64,000 nucleotides of DNA from Pocillopora verrucosa (Eukaryota > Cnidaria > Anthozoa > Scleractinia > Pocilloporidae). The translations under genes and the position numbers were made by a program. Under the pieces are notes generated by a model. The model did no database searches and was not told where the DNA came from. It worked only from the letters and a program-made list of their open reading frames with translations. The number at the start of each line of letters is the position of its first letter. The stretch's first letter is position 1. The stretch covers positions 8,698,111 to 8,762,110 of the forward strand of contig NC_089315.1 of NCBI RefSeq assembly GCF_036669915.1, given 5' to 3'. Positions 48,201-59,392 of the stretch are shown here, in pieces.

Positions 48201-49142
48201 TTGTCAGCGTTCTCTCACTGATCCAGGAGAGAATCTTCAGGGAGGGCCCGGGATCCAGACTCGCCTCCCTTTTCTCATCAGACTGAAAAGTTTTTAAACT
48301 AATTTTCTGGCACCAAAATTCTCTCAACTACAGCATCGCTGATTGATTTCCTCTTTCTTGCTAACAAAATACGCATCAACAGAAGGAACTTGGCGCGAAA
48401 AAATTCTTTGATTTCTGAATAAAAGCTGGAACGTCCCTTAAAAATATGATTGTTTAACTGAGATAGCTTAAGTAATCTAACGTCTGTAACAGCCAAGCAA
48501 AGTTAGCGTCGATGGTTTCCATTAAGTCAGTTCTTTAGCGATAAAAAGCTGCGAAGACTTCAGTTCAAAACAAACTCAAGCAGTACGCTAACTATACTAG
48601 AAGTAAAAAGTGCAACCGATGTCACGAGCGGGTCGATTTAAAATTCTAACCAATAGGATTTATAATAGGCTGTGAAAATTTGGTAAGATATTTCACAACT
48701 CCGACAAATCAGCGTCACCTTATCCCAACCAACCTACAAGACTTTCCCCAAAAGATTCCTTCCTCTCACTTACCGGGCTTTTCTTGTTGTGGCTCATTAA
48801 GAGTGTTGTGATGTTGGGGGAGCTGTGGCGTGGTAGGAAGTTTATGATGGTGAAGGACTCCCACCAAATTTCCTGGATTCACTTTAGGGACTGTTACAAC
48901 AGCTCCGTTATGCTGTTTTTGTGAGCCTTTGTGTACGACACGAAGAGCATCTTGAACAGCATGCAAATTTGGATTCAGTAGAGTGTTACCTAGGAAACAA
49001 AAACGAATTAGGCATCCTTAAGAATAGAATAATATGAGACAAATAAAATGTGTTCGCTTCCAGCAGGACTTCTTGCCTCTTTTATGATTACATGATAAGC
49101 AAGGTCAAATCAAGCGTGAGTGTACCGAGTGACCAATGCCGT

Positions 49143-49173
<31 letters not shown>

Positions 49174-51011
49174 TCTGCGTCAGTGGGAGAGTATAACAGG
49201 TAATCCCTTTGACTTCTTGCCTTAGAATTTTTCAATCCACAGATCTCACAACGCGGACCATACCAAGCCTGAAGAAACTTACCAAGGAGCTACGCTAGGA
49301 AATCGTATTCTTGTTTTCTCGTCATCGTATTCACCGATAGCGTAGCTCCATTTTCTGCATTTCAACCCACACACAACCCACAATTCCTCCAATCACTCTG
49401 ACGAAGGGCTGACGCTCGAAACATCTAACTTTTACCTTTTTTAACACTAAACTACCCTGTGAGTGTGACCAGCCGACTTAAGTAACGCTATTCGAGGGGC
49501 CATGACCCACAATTATTAAAGAAACAATAACTTAATCTTCAGAGCATATAAAAGCCTTTGTGGAGACACGCGCACAATACTTTTTATTTCAGGTAAAGGA
49601 CACAGCTTACTTTTACAGAAGCCACAGGTCTTTGCACAACCATTCCTCAAGTAGAATGCATGTGACCTGAAGCTGCAAAAACCAGACCTCTTCCACGTTT
49701 CACAGTTTTGAAATCTGTCGTGACAATCTACGATAGGAAAAAGAATATCACTTTAGAGGCGACAACTACTCGGCCTTAATCGGTTCAAGGGTCTGACTGA
49801 GGGGGTGGGGGCGTTCCAGCGTGCATGTGATGTCACTTCTTTCCAAATAATTGAAAGCCATAACGTGGAACATGTACTTTTATAGCAATGATTAACAATT
49901 AGGTTTACAAACTGAGAACATTGCTTCGTATTTTTCGTTTTCTTTGCGGTCAATTTTTGACTTACCTCTCGGTAGTGCATGGCAGTCTGAAAAGAAATAA
50001 TAAATCAGTACAACTTTAATAATGAAAATATTCATTTAAACCTATCTAAAACCACCATTTCTTTTTGTAACATAATGGTCCACCGCTACAAAGTTTCTTG
50101 TGTTTTAAGTCGGTAGATGGGGGACATATCTATCATATATATCATTGTCATATCTTGCTCTCCAACCTACTCGGTTTAGAAACCACACGACTTAGCTTGC
50201 TCACCTCACGACTATTTAGATAACTGAATACTTGTATGTGCTTCGCTTGATACGCAACGGAGAGTCTCCCCATGTCTCAAACTTCTCCGCCGCCTCCGTT
50301 TGACGATTTAAGAATAAGCTCCCTCTCTTAAGCTTTATCACTGTTCACTCAATAAGAGAGGGTCACCCCGTGAAAGTTTAATTCACATACAGTATCTTAA
50401 CCCTAACATGTATATAAAAGGAGTAGAAGAGAAAAATATCTCTTGTTTACTGCTACAAGATTTGTTGCTGCCTATTTATTTACTGCCCACTAACCAAAGC
50501 CGATAGTTTAATTACTGTGGTTATACTTGATACACGTACGAATCGTTGAAAACAAAGCTACCTGTTATAGTTTTATAGCATCTCCGCGGCATCTGAATTC
50601 ATCGCTGCGGATATAACCCTCATCAAAAGAAGAACTGAAATACTCTAAATTTTGACATAAGGGTTCGAGTCGCTGGTTAAAACCTCAATCATTATTTTCC
50701 ATCTCTGCGTCTTTTCACTGTTGAATTTTCGAAAGCAGTGGTTACGTTCACCCCTAATTTTGCATCAATTTTACAATTTGTTCTGTATTGTAATTTTCAA
50801 ACCATCATATCAGAAGATTAGGAGTCGTTTCCTGGCGGTCACTACCAATAATTCGAGTGTGTCTTGTCATAACTAGCAATTTGTCAATTTATATTTTAAC
50901 CGCACAGAAATCAATATTTAAACACAGTCAATACATTCTTTAAATGTACGGCTCACCTATTAAGACAAGAAACGAAGACAAAATGATACAAAAGAAACAC
51001 AAGTAAACCAT
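45245..51011 (-). CDS. Gene D: secreted protein with three ShK domains
   Basis: Exons (minus): 51011-50957 (leader, LCFFCIILSSFLVLI), 49986-49966 (21-nt microexon), 49727-49611 (ShK1), 48989-48774 (His/Asn-rich linker), 48126-48007 (ShK2), 47141-47022 (ShK3), 46727-46440 (Thr/Ser/Asn-rich), 45522-45245. They join in frame to 404 aa, and every intron is phase 1. ShK1 (27-63) has CHDRFQNC, CETWKRSGFC and CAKTCGFC. ShK2 (138-175) has CRDRF, CQKWKDADIC and CSMTCRFC. ShK3 (178-215) has CRDTY, CNEWKTRGFC and CPKTCGFC. The linkers contain QNATTPSQNSTTNPNST, with several N-x-S/T sites. The tail is basic (KPEVKEEKEVIKVLKKSN). Donor 46439 (GTGAGC) was chosen over reading on to a stop at 46390 because it restores the phase-1 rule. 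Function unknown; a secreted matrix or gland protein is plausible. Confidence 0.85.
49140..49445. repeat. Dispersed repeat with GACGAAGGGCTGACGCTCGA motif
   Basis: The left part (AAACTGTGGTTCTGCGTCAG then GGGAGAGTATAACAGG) and the right part (CTGACGAAGGGCTGACGCTC) both recur in reverse orientation at 58370-58635. It lies in the intron between exons 3 and 4 of gene D and is a moderate-copy mobile element of unknown class. Confidence 0.55.
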
Positions 51012-52689
51012 GTTTGTTTGGGCCAACTTTAGCACAGCTATGAAAAGAAAACAAAACAATTAAATGAAAACAAAAGAAATAAAAACATCTGAAACATTCG
51101 AACAAAGAAACTAAACGGTAGCTAGTCTTTTAAAAGGTACATGTTGTTCACTTAATGGACTAATTATGATAAAAAGGACAAAGCAATTTGACTCTCAAGG
51201 CCTTTACCTTAGCTCCCGTTGCTAAATTTTGTCATTCGATGAGGCTGGTGTTAATAAGTTCTTTGTTTGCGCGCAACCAAGTCTTTTCCGTCAAAATAAA
51301 CTTATTCCCCTCTCAGTCGACAGTCAAAAGAACAAGTCCTGATCAGAATTCTTGTCCTTGGGGGCAGTTTGACTGGTGACCCGAAGTGACCAGTTCTGTC
51401 AAAAGACAATCCGAACACAAGAAAACCTCGTGGTTTGAAACTGTTGCGATGTCATATCAATAGGAATTTCCTCTTGGGACAATGTTTTCATCTTAGAACT
51501 CTGAAGTTTGGAGTGGTAGAAGTCTTTACATCCTGCCCCTAGCACTGTAATAGACGTAAAAGTAAGTAAAAACGTAAAAATCGCGAGTGCACACTACCAA
51601 AGAATGTGTAATGAGTAACACTAACAATTCCAAAGTGGCTGGGGTTTGCAGTGAGTGTACAACCGCAAGGGCCACCCGAGCTCTTTTAAAGGAACTCCTG
51701 AAAAGGAAACTCCAAATGTGCTACATGCCCCTGAAGTTCATTTCTTGAATATCCACTGTGCATTTTCTCTGCGCAAACCCTTACAAGAGGCGGATTATTA
51801 TCCTTGGCTGTCTGAAGCTCACGAGGGAAATACGAGGGCATTTTCTCGTAACCTGAGATTTGATATTCGTTTGCACCGTAAGCTGAGCTGCAAGTATAAA
51901 TGAAGCCTGCGGAAAGGTGACAGCAATATGCTGTTCATTCCTTGGTTTTGCAATGCGTATCCTTGCTGAAGTTGCTATAACTTGACTCACGTGCGCACAT
52001 TGAAGAAATGACAGGTTTTATCCTGCATTCAGATTGCTTGTCAGACAATTAAATATGTGATCTATAACTGAACAGACACATTATGTCTGTTCCCGTTTTC
52101 GGGGGAAAATAGATCCTGTCTCTTTCGTACAACGTACAAGGAAGTATTTCAGTCTTGCATCGTACCGCTTGACTGTTCGAACTTCATGTTCTGTCTTAGG
52201 TATTTTTAGTGAAGTATTCAGTGGCAGGTATAAGGGTAAATGTACGGGATGTTAACGCTTCTAATCGAGAATGGATAACGGATGTTTTTATTCCAAACTG
52301 TAAGTTGTTATTAGATGAAATTTTGACAAGATCTAAGAGCAGGTTACATGTAGTAACTTGACCTTATTTACTAGTTTCCGGGCATTATTATTGTGATATC
52401 CGTTGCATAACCAGTTGAACAGAGGTTAGAGTTTGTCGCTGATGGCTGAGATTCCAAACATGCAAAAGGCATCGATCAACTGTTTCCATCACCATACAGT
52501 TATCAAGAAGCCTTATAGATTTACTACGGTATCGAATTCTTATCGTTGAAGAAAGATTATTTACGTTCCCGCACTTTTTCAATACAATAACAATACAGCA
52601 GTCTCGTTGTAAGGGTCACTTCTGCTCTTTTATAGCCCAGCGTGGTTGTAAACACCCTTTGAGTGATTACAGGTCCGTTGTAGGACTTG

Positions 52690-53400
52690 CAATCTTCAAG
52701 CTTCATTAACAATCAATGTGCATGTCATTGAAAGTACTGGGGACATTAGCCTTCTCGGAGTCAACATCGACGAACACCTTGTATTTAGCAAATACCTTCG
52801 TGAACTGTGTAAAAAAGCTAGCCAGAGAGTGAGCGCCCTCTCTAGATTAAGAAATCTGATCCCTACGGAAGCAAAAATTGCTTTTATATAAATCCTCAAT
52901 ATTGCCATATTTAACATATTGTTACCTTATATGGCATTTCTGTAAAGCCCCCGACGCCAGAAACTGTTGAAAGAGTACAGAAACGGCCCTTAGGATTGTG
53001 TATAACACACATTCAGTAGAGTACACTGATCTTCTTAACCGTGCCAATCTACCTAGCCTACAAAATAGGCATTTACAAGATCTTGCTACCTTAATGTATA
53101 AAGCTAAATATGGTTTGGTACCTAGTAATGTCGTTGACATTTTTAGTATTAAGTCATCTAAATATCAAGTAAGAAATATGGATTTTCATTTACCCAGATT
53201 TAATAGTGTACATTACGGGAAACATTCTTTATGGTACTTTGGACCATATATATATGGTCTAGACTGGACAGAAAAATCAAGGACAAACCTACCTTACAAT
53301 CCTTTGAGTCCAACATACGGCATATTAACCTTGTAGATCTTAAAAGTGACAATTGTGGCTCCTGTCTTATTTGTAGCTCTTGAGAATGTTTAGAAAGTTT
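52690..53400 (+). pseudogene. Decayed non-LTR retrotransposon reverse-transcriptase fragment
   Basis: Three-frame reading gives LLGVNIDEHLVFSKYL and KASQRVSALSRLRNLIP, then after frameshifts and stops YTDLLNRANLPSLQNRHL, DLATLMYKAKYGLVPSNV and YGKHSLWYFGPYIYG. These are the typical C-terminal blocks of CR1/L2-type reverse transcriptases. Several stop codons and frame changes show the copy is dead. The 5' part is missing. Confidence 0.8.
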
Positions 53401-53723
53401 TTTAGCATTTTTCTGTACATTTTTGTGGGGATAACTCCGTAATTTTAAACTTTTGACTTTTTATAAATTTTAGATTTCGTGAATTATGAATTTACCTGAT
53501 GATATCATCTATTAGCTCATTTTATAATCTTTCTCCTATTGTTTTAGTGTCTCCAATTAGCTTTTTAAGTTAAAGACATCGACACTTAAATAAAGTTGTT
53601 ATGTTTTATGTTTATATGTTTTTATGTTATATGTTATTGAAAAGAGGTCATATAAGTTATATTAAGACGATATTCATTTGTGACCAGCACAGGATAATGA
53701 TAAATATGGTTTCCTCCAACGTT

Positions 53724-53777
53724 TTGAGCCTCAAATCTTCGGGATCTGGTTCCATCTCGATGCTCTACCACTGGGCT
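53724..53777 (-). mobile_element. tRNA-like SINE remnant
   Basis: The reverse complement holds CCAGTGGTAGAGCATCGAGA (A-box region) and a degenerate B box. It resembles the copy at 27269-27334 in its 5' half and lies in intergenic DNA next to the LINE fragment. Confidence 0.45.
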
Positions 53778-54056
53778 TCAGAAAGCTCACTGATGAGCGA
53801 CGCTGTATGCTACTTCCACACAAGCGTCCCTTTATGTTGATAGGATCGAGTAAGTGACAGTTTTACGAAATGGAGCATTCTTGGACCAAATCAGTATTCA
53901 TTCGTCAAATGTTTAGGACATTGAAAAATCCAAGTCCTATCAGAGCACTCGTGCCTCTCTGCGTGACCCCCGGATTTTGAAATCGTAGGCAGTTATTTTC
54001 ATGGGTAGTAAGTTATTTGCTAGACCAGTCTTGTTTTTTTCATCATGAAAATACTT

Positions 54057-54062
54057 TTTATT
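54057..54062 (-). terminator. Poly(A) signal candidate for gene E
   Basis: TTTATT on the plus strand (AATAAA on the minus strand), about 320 bp past the stop of gene E. Confidence 0.35.
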
Positions 54063-54381
54063 AACATACGACAAGTTATGCAAAATAAATTAATTTGTAA
54101 TAACCGTGCTGCAAACAGCAGTTTTACGGTAGACCTATAGCTTACCTTCTGTAAGTCTGTGTGTTCAGATAATAATATATACGTATTCGCCTTTTAAATG
54201 TTTCTTATTCGCTCTTTTCTAGATTTTATTACGCCCCTGAGCTGTCAACATTTTCAATATGCCAACAAAATAGGTAAAATTTGCGCTAAACGCCGAAAAG
54301 CGCTAGTTATATGCGTTTACTCAATGTCTTTGTTTTTTCTTTCCAAAGTCCAGTCCAGCAGTGCCAAATAGAATTCATCTG

Positions 54382-55725
54382 TTAATCCTGATGACGGTGA
54401 AAACGATGATGCTTTTTATTCTCAGACTTATCCTTCAGTTTCTTCACAGACTCGTCTTTAACTTTATTTTTAGACTTATCCCCGATTGCCTTTTCGGATT
54501 TGTCCTCTGCCTCCTTCTCCGTTTTATGTTTGCTTTCACTGTCGGACTCTTTACCTTCTTCCTGAGATTTGTCATTCCTTTCCTCGATTTTATCTTCCTT
54601 CCTGAAATGTGCCTTTGAGGACGACTCTCCTTCTGTCTTCGTTTCTTTATCTTTGGCGGGAAAGGCGCTTGGTGCGAATTTTAGTGGACCTGTAGTTGTC
54701 ATTGATAAAAGTATCATCGGTTAATCTACCATAGAAGAGACAACGATAACAACAACAAAAATAGCAATATAAACTTACCGGTTGGAACGGCGGTGACAGG
54801 CTTAGCTGTAACTGGCGCTCCAGGCGCAGGCTTGGCTCCAGCGGCAGCGGGTGGCAATGATGCTGGTCCAGTTGTAGGTGCACTACCTGCTGCGGGAGCC
54901 GCTGGGGTAGGTGTTGCCACAATTGGAGCTTTTCCTGGTGCAGCCACGGGTGTAGTTTCAGGCTTCGCAGTTGATGCACCCGGTGCCACGGTGGCTGTTA
55001 CAGGGCCAGGAACGGTGGCAGTTACAGGTTTTGCGGTTGATGCAGCAGGTGGCACAGTGGTTGCTGCAGCGGCAGGTGCACCGGTGGCAGCTGTGGGCTT
55101 CGCTGTGGATTCCCCTGGTGCCACAGTTGTTGCTACTGCTGCACCAGCTGCGGGTGCGACACTAGTAGTTGCCGGTTTTGCAGTGGGAGCTGCTGCTGCT
55201 CCGGCAGCCGCAGGTGTCGCACTTGTAGTTGCTGGTACCTTAGTTGTTCCTACTGCACCAGCGGCTGCTGGTGTACTACCAGGAGGTGCTACGGTGGTCT
55301 TTACTCCTGCAGCAGGGGCTGGTCCTGGAGCTACGGGAGTTGATGCTCCAGCAGCAGGCACAGTGGTTGGTGCTACAGTGGTTGGTGCTCCAGCTGCAGT
55401 CGGTTGCGCAGGTGGAACCACAGCTTGTCGTTGATGGCTTTGGTCATGGTGCTGCTTCCTCTCTGACTTGTGATGTTTTGGATGTTTAACGCTTTTAGCA
55501 GTGATATCCGATACAGTCACTGAATTCACAAAAAAGAAAAAGTTAGTCCAAAACAATTCAAACGAAACAACAGATGTGTCTTCAACACCGCTGGTCTCTA
55601 TTTAGGATTTCCTCCAAATGGCTGCGAGCATTCAGACCTGATAAATATATAGCGTTCATCAAAACAAAGCAGTGAACTCAGTGTTTACCTAGTAAAATAG
55701 TCGCCAGAAAAAGAGTAGACCTCAT
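54382..55725 (-). CDS. Gene E: secreted mucin-like Ala/Pro/Thr-rich protein with charged tail
   Basis: Exons (minus): 55725-55689 (leader start MRSTLFLATILL), 55519-54779, 54689-54382, joining in frame to 361 aa with both introns phase 1. Residues 13-45 are His/Lys-rich (KHPKHHKSERKQHH). Residues about 46-259 are almost only A, P, T, V, G and S, with imperfect repeats of the type TTVAPGxSTAKPxT, a likely O-glycosylated stalk. Residues 260-361 are Lys/Glu/Asp-rich without cysteines (KTEKEAEDKSEKAIGDKSKN), ending KKHHRFHRHQD. No folded domain is recognised. The second exon is far richer in GC than its surroundings because of GCN/CCN codons. Candidates include mucus, gland or skeletal-matrix protein; the sequence does not decide. 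Confidence 0.8.
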
Positions 55726-58365
55726 GTTACTTTCTCAGAAACAACCTTTAAAGAGAGGATCACAAAATATAATTGTTAGCTAATATGTGATAGTATAATC
55801 TTAGTATGAGCAAGCACCACTTCTTGACATTCTGATTCGCATCTTACGACGAGAAAACATTATCTCGGACGTGAAAGAAGCCACAAATACCAAATCTAAA
55901 TGAATTAATGGTAGATAAAAATTTGTTTGAGAAGATGGTAACAGGTTGCAAATGACTGAAAAAAAATTGGGCTTAAATTTGAGAGTTAAACAACTGTGTT
56001 GAAGCTTTTTTGATCGGTCAGTCGATTCACCTCCAAAGTACTTGACCTTTCCTTAAGGCAAGGGAAAATACATACGTTAAAGAAGGTCTCATATAACTTT
56101 TTTCTTGACTAGCGAAGGATCGAACGTTTTTCATACTCTTGGAATTGTAAGCAAAGACATATATTAATATACGTGTGGTAAGGCCCTCGAAACTTTGGTA
56201 TCCTCTTGTCAATCAGTTTTTACTATCATCGGAAACTCTCAGAAGAAGATAGTGCGCTAACTTCCTGAACTAAGAACTTAGACTAACTTAAGCTGAGAAC
56301 TAATGAGTCTGCGAGTTACGATCCCCCGCAGAGGTAAGATTTGATTTCTTTGATTACGCTAATTTATGGTGTCGTTTCTGGGTTCTGTATCACAAAAGAT
56401 CACGTTTCTATTCAGTTCGAAGTAACGGTCTTTGGAATATCCCTAGATCGAACAATCAAGTTATAAAAATTATGAATGGAATCAAAGTCTTAGTCAAGTA
56501 TCAAGGACAATAAAGAAGATTAAAAGTTATTACACGTTTTGTGGTGATCCTTCGAGCTACCTGTCTCCAAATCTTTTACTTAACTCTAAAACACTAACTG
56601 AAACCAAAACAGTGTAAAGGAACTCCACCGCACGTACGTGGAATGGGAAGTTTCCTTTAGGTGGCAAAAGTTCTCGAACATAGTTTAGGCTAAACCTGCG
56701 TATTCCTTTGCCTCTGGAAACAGGTAAGATTTTTTTTCTTTTATGTCGCTAACTCTTTACGTCTAATTACACTGATAAGATCTACGTAACCATTTAATGA
56801 GCTACAGCAAGATAAAATCGAATCAGATATTTTACTGTTGCATTTGTTTCAAAATGGTGACATTTGAATCGAGTTAATAAATAAATGCAAACAGCGATCT
56901 ATTATTATAATTTTTTCCACCCTTCGACTCCACATCCTCCTTCGTGATAAACTGACAGAAAAAAGTTGAGGCGAATCAAGTGTAAGAAATGCGAAAACGA
57001 AAGAGAAATCAAACCATAAAAATTGAAAAAGAAAAAAAAACCATTAAGAGGTGAGATACATCAGAGGTCCTCCCGCGAACGAATGAAATGAAAACTTTTA
57101 TTTGATTCCTTGTAAATGATTCTACAGAGTGTTCAATAATAGAACTAACTCTTGCTATCATTTTGAAAACCGAAATATTAACAACTTTGCTATAACAATA
57201 TGGTCTGTTTCTCATGTAACCCTACTAAAGGGCCTTGAACGCAGACGAGTTCCTGAATGCCCAGGTGATCAAGCCCCTTACTGCGAATCTCACTAAAATA
57301 GCTTTATGTATTAGTTTTTTTTTTTGGAAAATTTTATAGTGATGTCATTGTTTGCTTTGTTTACAAGCTCAAGTTCAAAGCTGAATGAGACTCTACGACA
57401 AAAAATGAACTTAAATAATAAAAATAGAGAACTTACCTTCCTCGCCGGCTATGTCGCGAAGTTTCATATGATGTTAAGGTTGAATGGTATGTCTTGGAAT
57501 AATGTTCGTCGGGCTAAGGTGAAAAATCGCCAATACTTGAGGTCATCTTGACTCACGACTGAATTCTTAATTTGAATACTTTTCTGTGATTGCATCACAA
57601 AGTTTTTAATTACATCAAAATTGAAATAACAGGCCGTTGGTGAATACATAGCTCTAGCTGAAGATCTGTTTTTCATTCGACAAAGATCGTCAGTTATCCG
57701 ATGATATATCAGAGATGTTTCAAAGTGAAAAATCAATTTGTTCTGGCAGGCTAATCCACTCACCCTCGTCGATAAAAACCCCTATTAAAAATAAATAACA
57801 TTTGTCAGGATTATGAAAGGTCTTTTGACACCTGCCCATTATATTTTCTATTCCTGTCTTAAGTAGATGTTTCTAGAAAGAGAGATAAAGTAAGGGCGTA
57901 TTTGTTACGGTGCTAAATCTATTTTTGTTCCATTGTTTTATTTTTAAGACAAAACACATCTTGTTAGAATGAAATAAGGGACCTTTTTTGTGGTAATGGT
58001 CACCGGAGAGGGGTTTCACGCTCAACCCGTGGCACTGATTCACCTGCTGACACCTTCCATCCGGCATCCTCAAGCTAGTCCTCCGTGGATCGCGTGGTAA
58101 ACCGAAAAGTTTTCACTCTGATGGCACGGTTAATACTGAGCAATTTAAGATCATCGATGGAAATGCGAGCAATAAATCTGTCTGTCAGACGCCCTAAACT
58201 GTGTCTAAACCACATGACCAGCTGAAAAACCTTTCAGAGTTTGCTTAATCTAAAAACTGTTAGAGTAGCAACTACCCTATCTGGAGGAAATAGATGTCAC
58301 AACATAGCACACGTGCAAGTCCTACTTAATTCCTAATGAGCCCCCCACTAGGGTGAATGCAACTA
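55726..58365. other. Intergenic region upstream of gene E
   Basis: About 2.6 kb with scattered short open frames (for example 57324-57551 and 57464-57763) on both strands, none with recognised domains or convincing splice sites. I see no gene here. Confidence 0.45.
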
Positions 58366-58369
58366 ATAG

Positions 58370-58477
58370 ATTCTATGACAGGGTAATTTAGTATAAATAC
58401 ACTGAGTTGATAACGTAAATTGGCCATAGTAAACAGTTTAGTTAAAAGCTGACGTTTCGAGCGTTTGCCATTCGCTC

Positions 58478-58510
<33 letters not shown>

Positions 58511-58635
58511 TAAACCCCTTACGGAGGCCAATTTACGTTATAAACTCAGTTGATAACACTACATTACACTGTTATACTCTCCCACCGACGCTGCACAATG
58601 CACCACAGTTTCTCCAGAAACTTTCCCCCTTTATT
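58370..58635. repeat. Dispersed repeat copy with internal inverted repeat
   Basis: Contains AAAAGCTGACGTTTCGAGCG facing CGCTTGAAACGTCAGCTTTT (58444-58514) around CATTCGCTCTGACGAAGGGC. It also holds GTTATACTCTCCCACCGACG and CACAGTTTCTCCAGAAACTT, the reverse of the copy at 49140-49445. A half copy of the 31112 MITE arm (GATCACAGATGGCGTCAAAA) follows near 58676. Confidence 0.6.
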
Positions 58636-59308
58636 CAAATAGATTACATGTTGCCTTGAGTGTGTTCAACAAAAGATCACAGATGGCGTCAAAATATTAT
58701 TGAAACAAAAAGTGGCCAACTAAGGCGCAATACTTTTTATTCAGCTGCAAAGTTCCCGTCCATTTTAGCTACGAGGTTTCAAAACTTCAAAATCGATTTC
58801 ATCCCGATTGAGATAGACCTTTTGGAGCTCAAAATGTAAAGTAATTCTAATAACAATACTCTATCCGAAAAACAAAGAACATATAGTTCTATATACAAAC
58901 AAAATAACTAAATAGTAAAAAGATTACTCGACCCGACTTCCAAATACATTGTCTGTATCTTTAATAGTCATTTAGTCTCCCTCGCTGAGAGGATGTATGT
59001 CTCTTTATGCCTGCTGTGTTTCGGCGTGAAACTGTAAAACGTCAGATAAGTGTTGCTTCACACTCACCACCAGAAACCTGAATAAAGTAAGAAAATTACA
59101 CCCTGCTGCCGTACATCAAATGAATGATCAACGGGCTTACGATAGGGAATTAAAAGATGAGCGATTGGGTAAGTAACTTGCAGGGCGATAACTGCTTGTG
59201 GAAGTTTACGCGCTGCACTAGTGTAAGTCATGGGACCTGGAACCGAAACCGAGTATGGCCGATAGGAATCTAGGACCGAAACTAACGCCAGGAATGGTTA
59301 CTAAGGAG

Positions 59309-59328
59309 AGCAACATGGCGGATGAGTG
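59309..59328 (+). promoter_or_regulatory. YY1-like AACATGGCGG element and 4-codon upstream ORF of WDR83
   Basis: CAACATGGCGG (about 59312-59322) matches the core of the YY1/initiator motif that is common at animal housekeeping start sites. The ATG inside it opens ATG GCG GAT GAG TGA, which would be a minimal uORF in the WDR83 leader, 78 bp before the main start. The transcription start is not known. Confidence 0.4.
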
Positions 59329-59392
59329 AACACTTCAGTAGCGTCAAATCCGCTGCAAATATGACTTATAAAACCAAGTAAATGGTAACGAG

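Noticed and set aside
22986-51011. Calling the ShK-domain genes toxins
   Set aside because: ShK domains occur in enzymes and matrix proteins as well; the proteins here are long and modular and nothing shows a processed venom peptide.
52998-53336. A 112-codon open frame as a host gene
   Set aside because: Its sequence matches C-terminal reverse-transcriptase blocks, and the upstream part is broken by stops and frameshifts.
54793-55434. A 213-codon open frame on the plus strand opposite gene E
   Set aside because: It is the antisense shadow of the Ala/Pro/Thr repeat; GCN-rich repeats stay open on both strands and there is no start context or splice logic.
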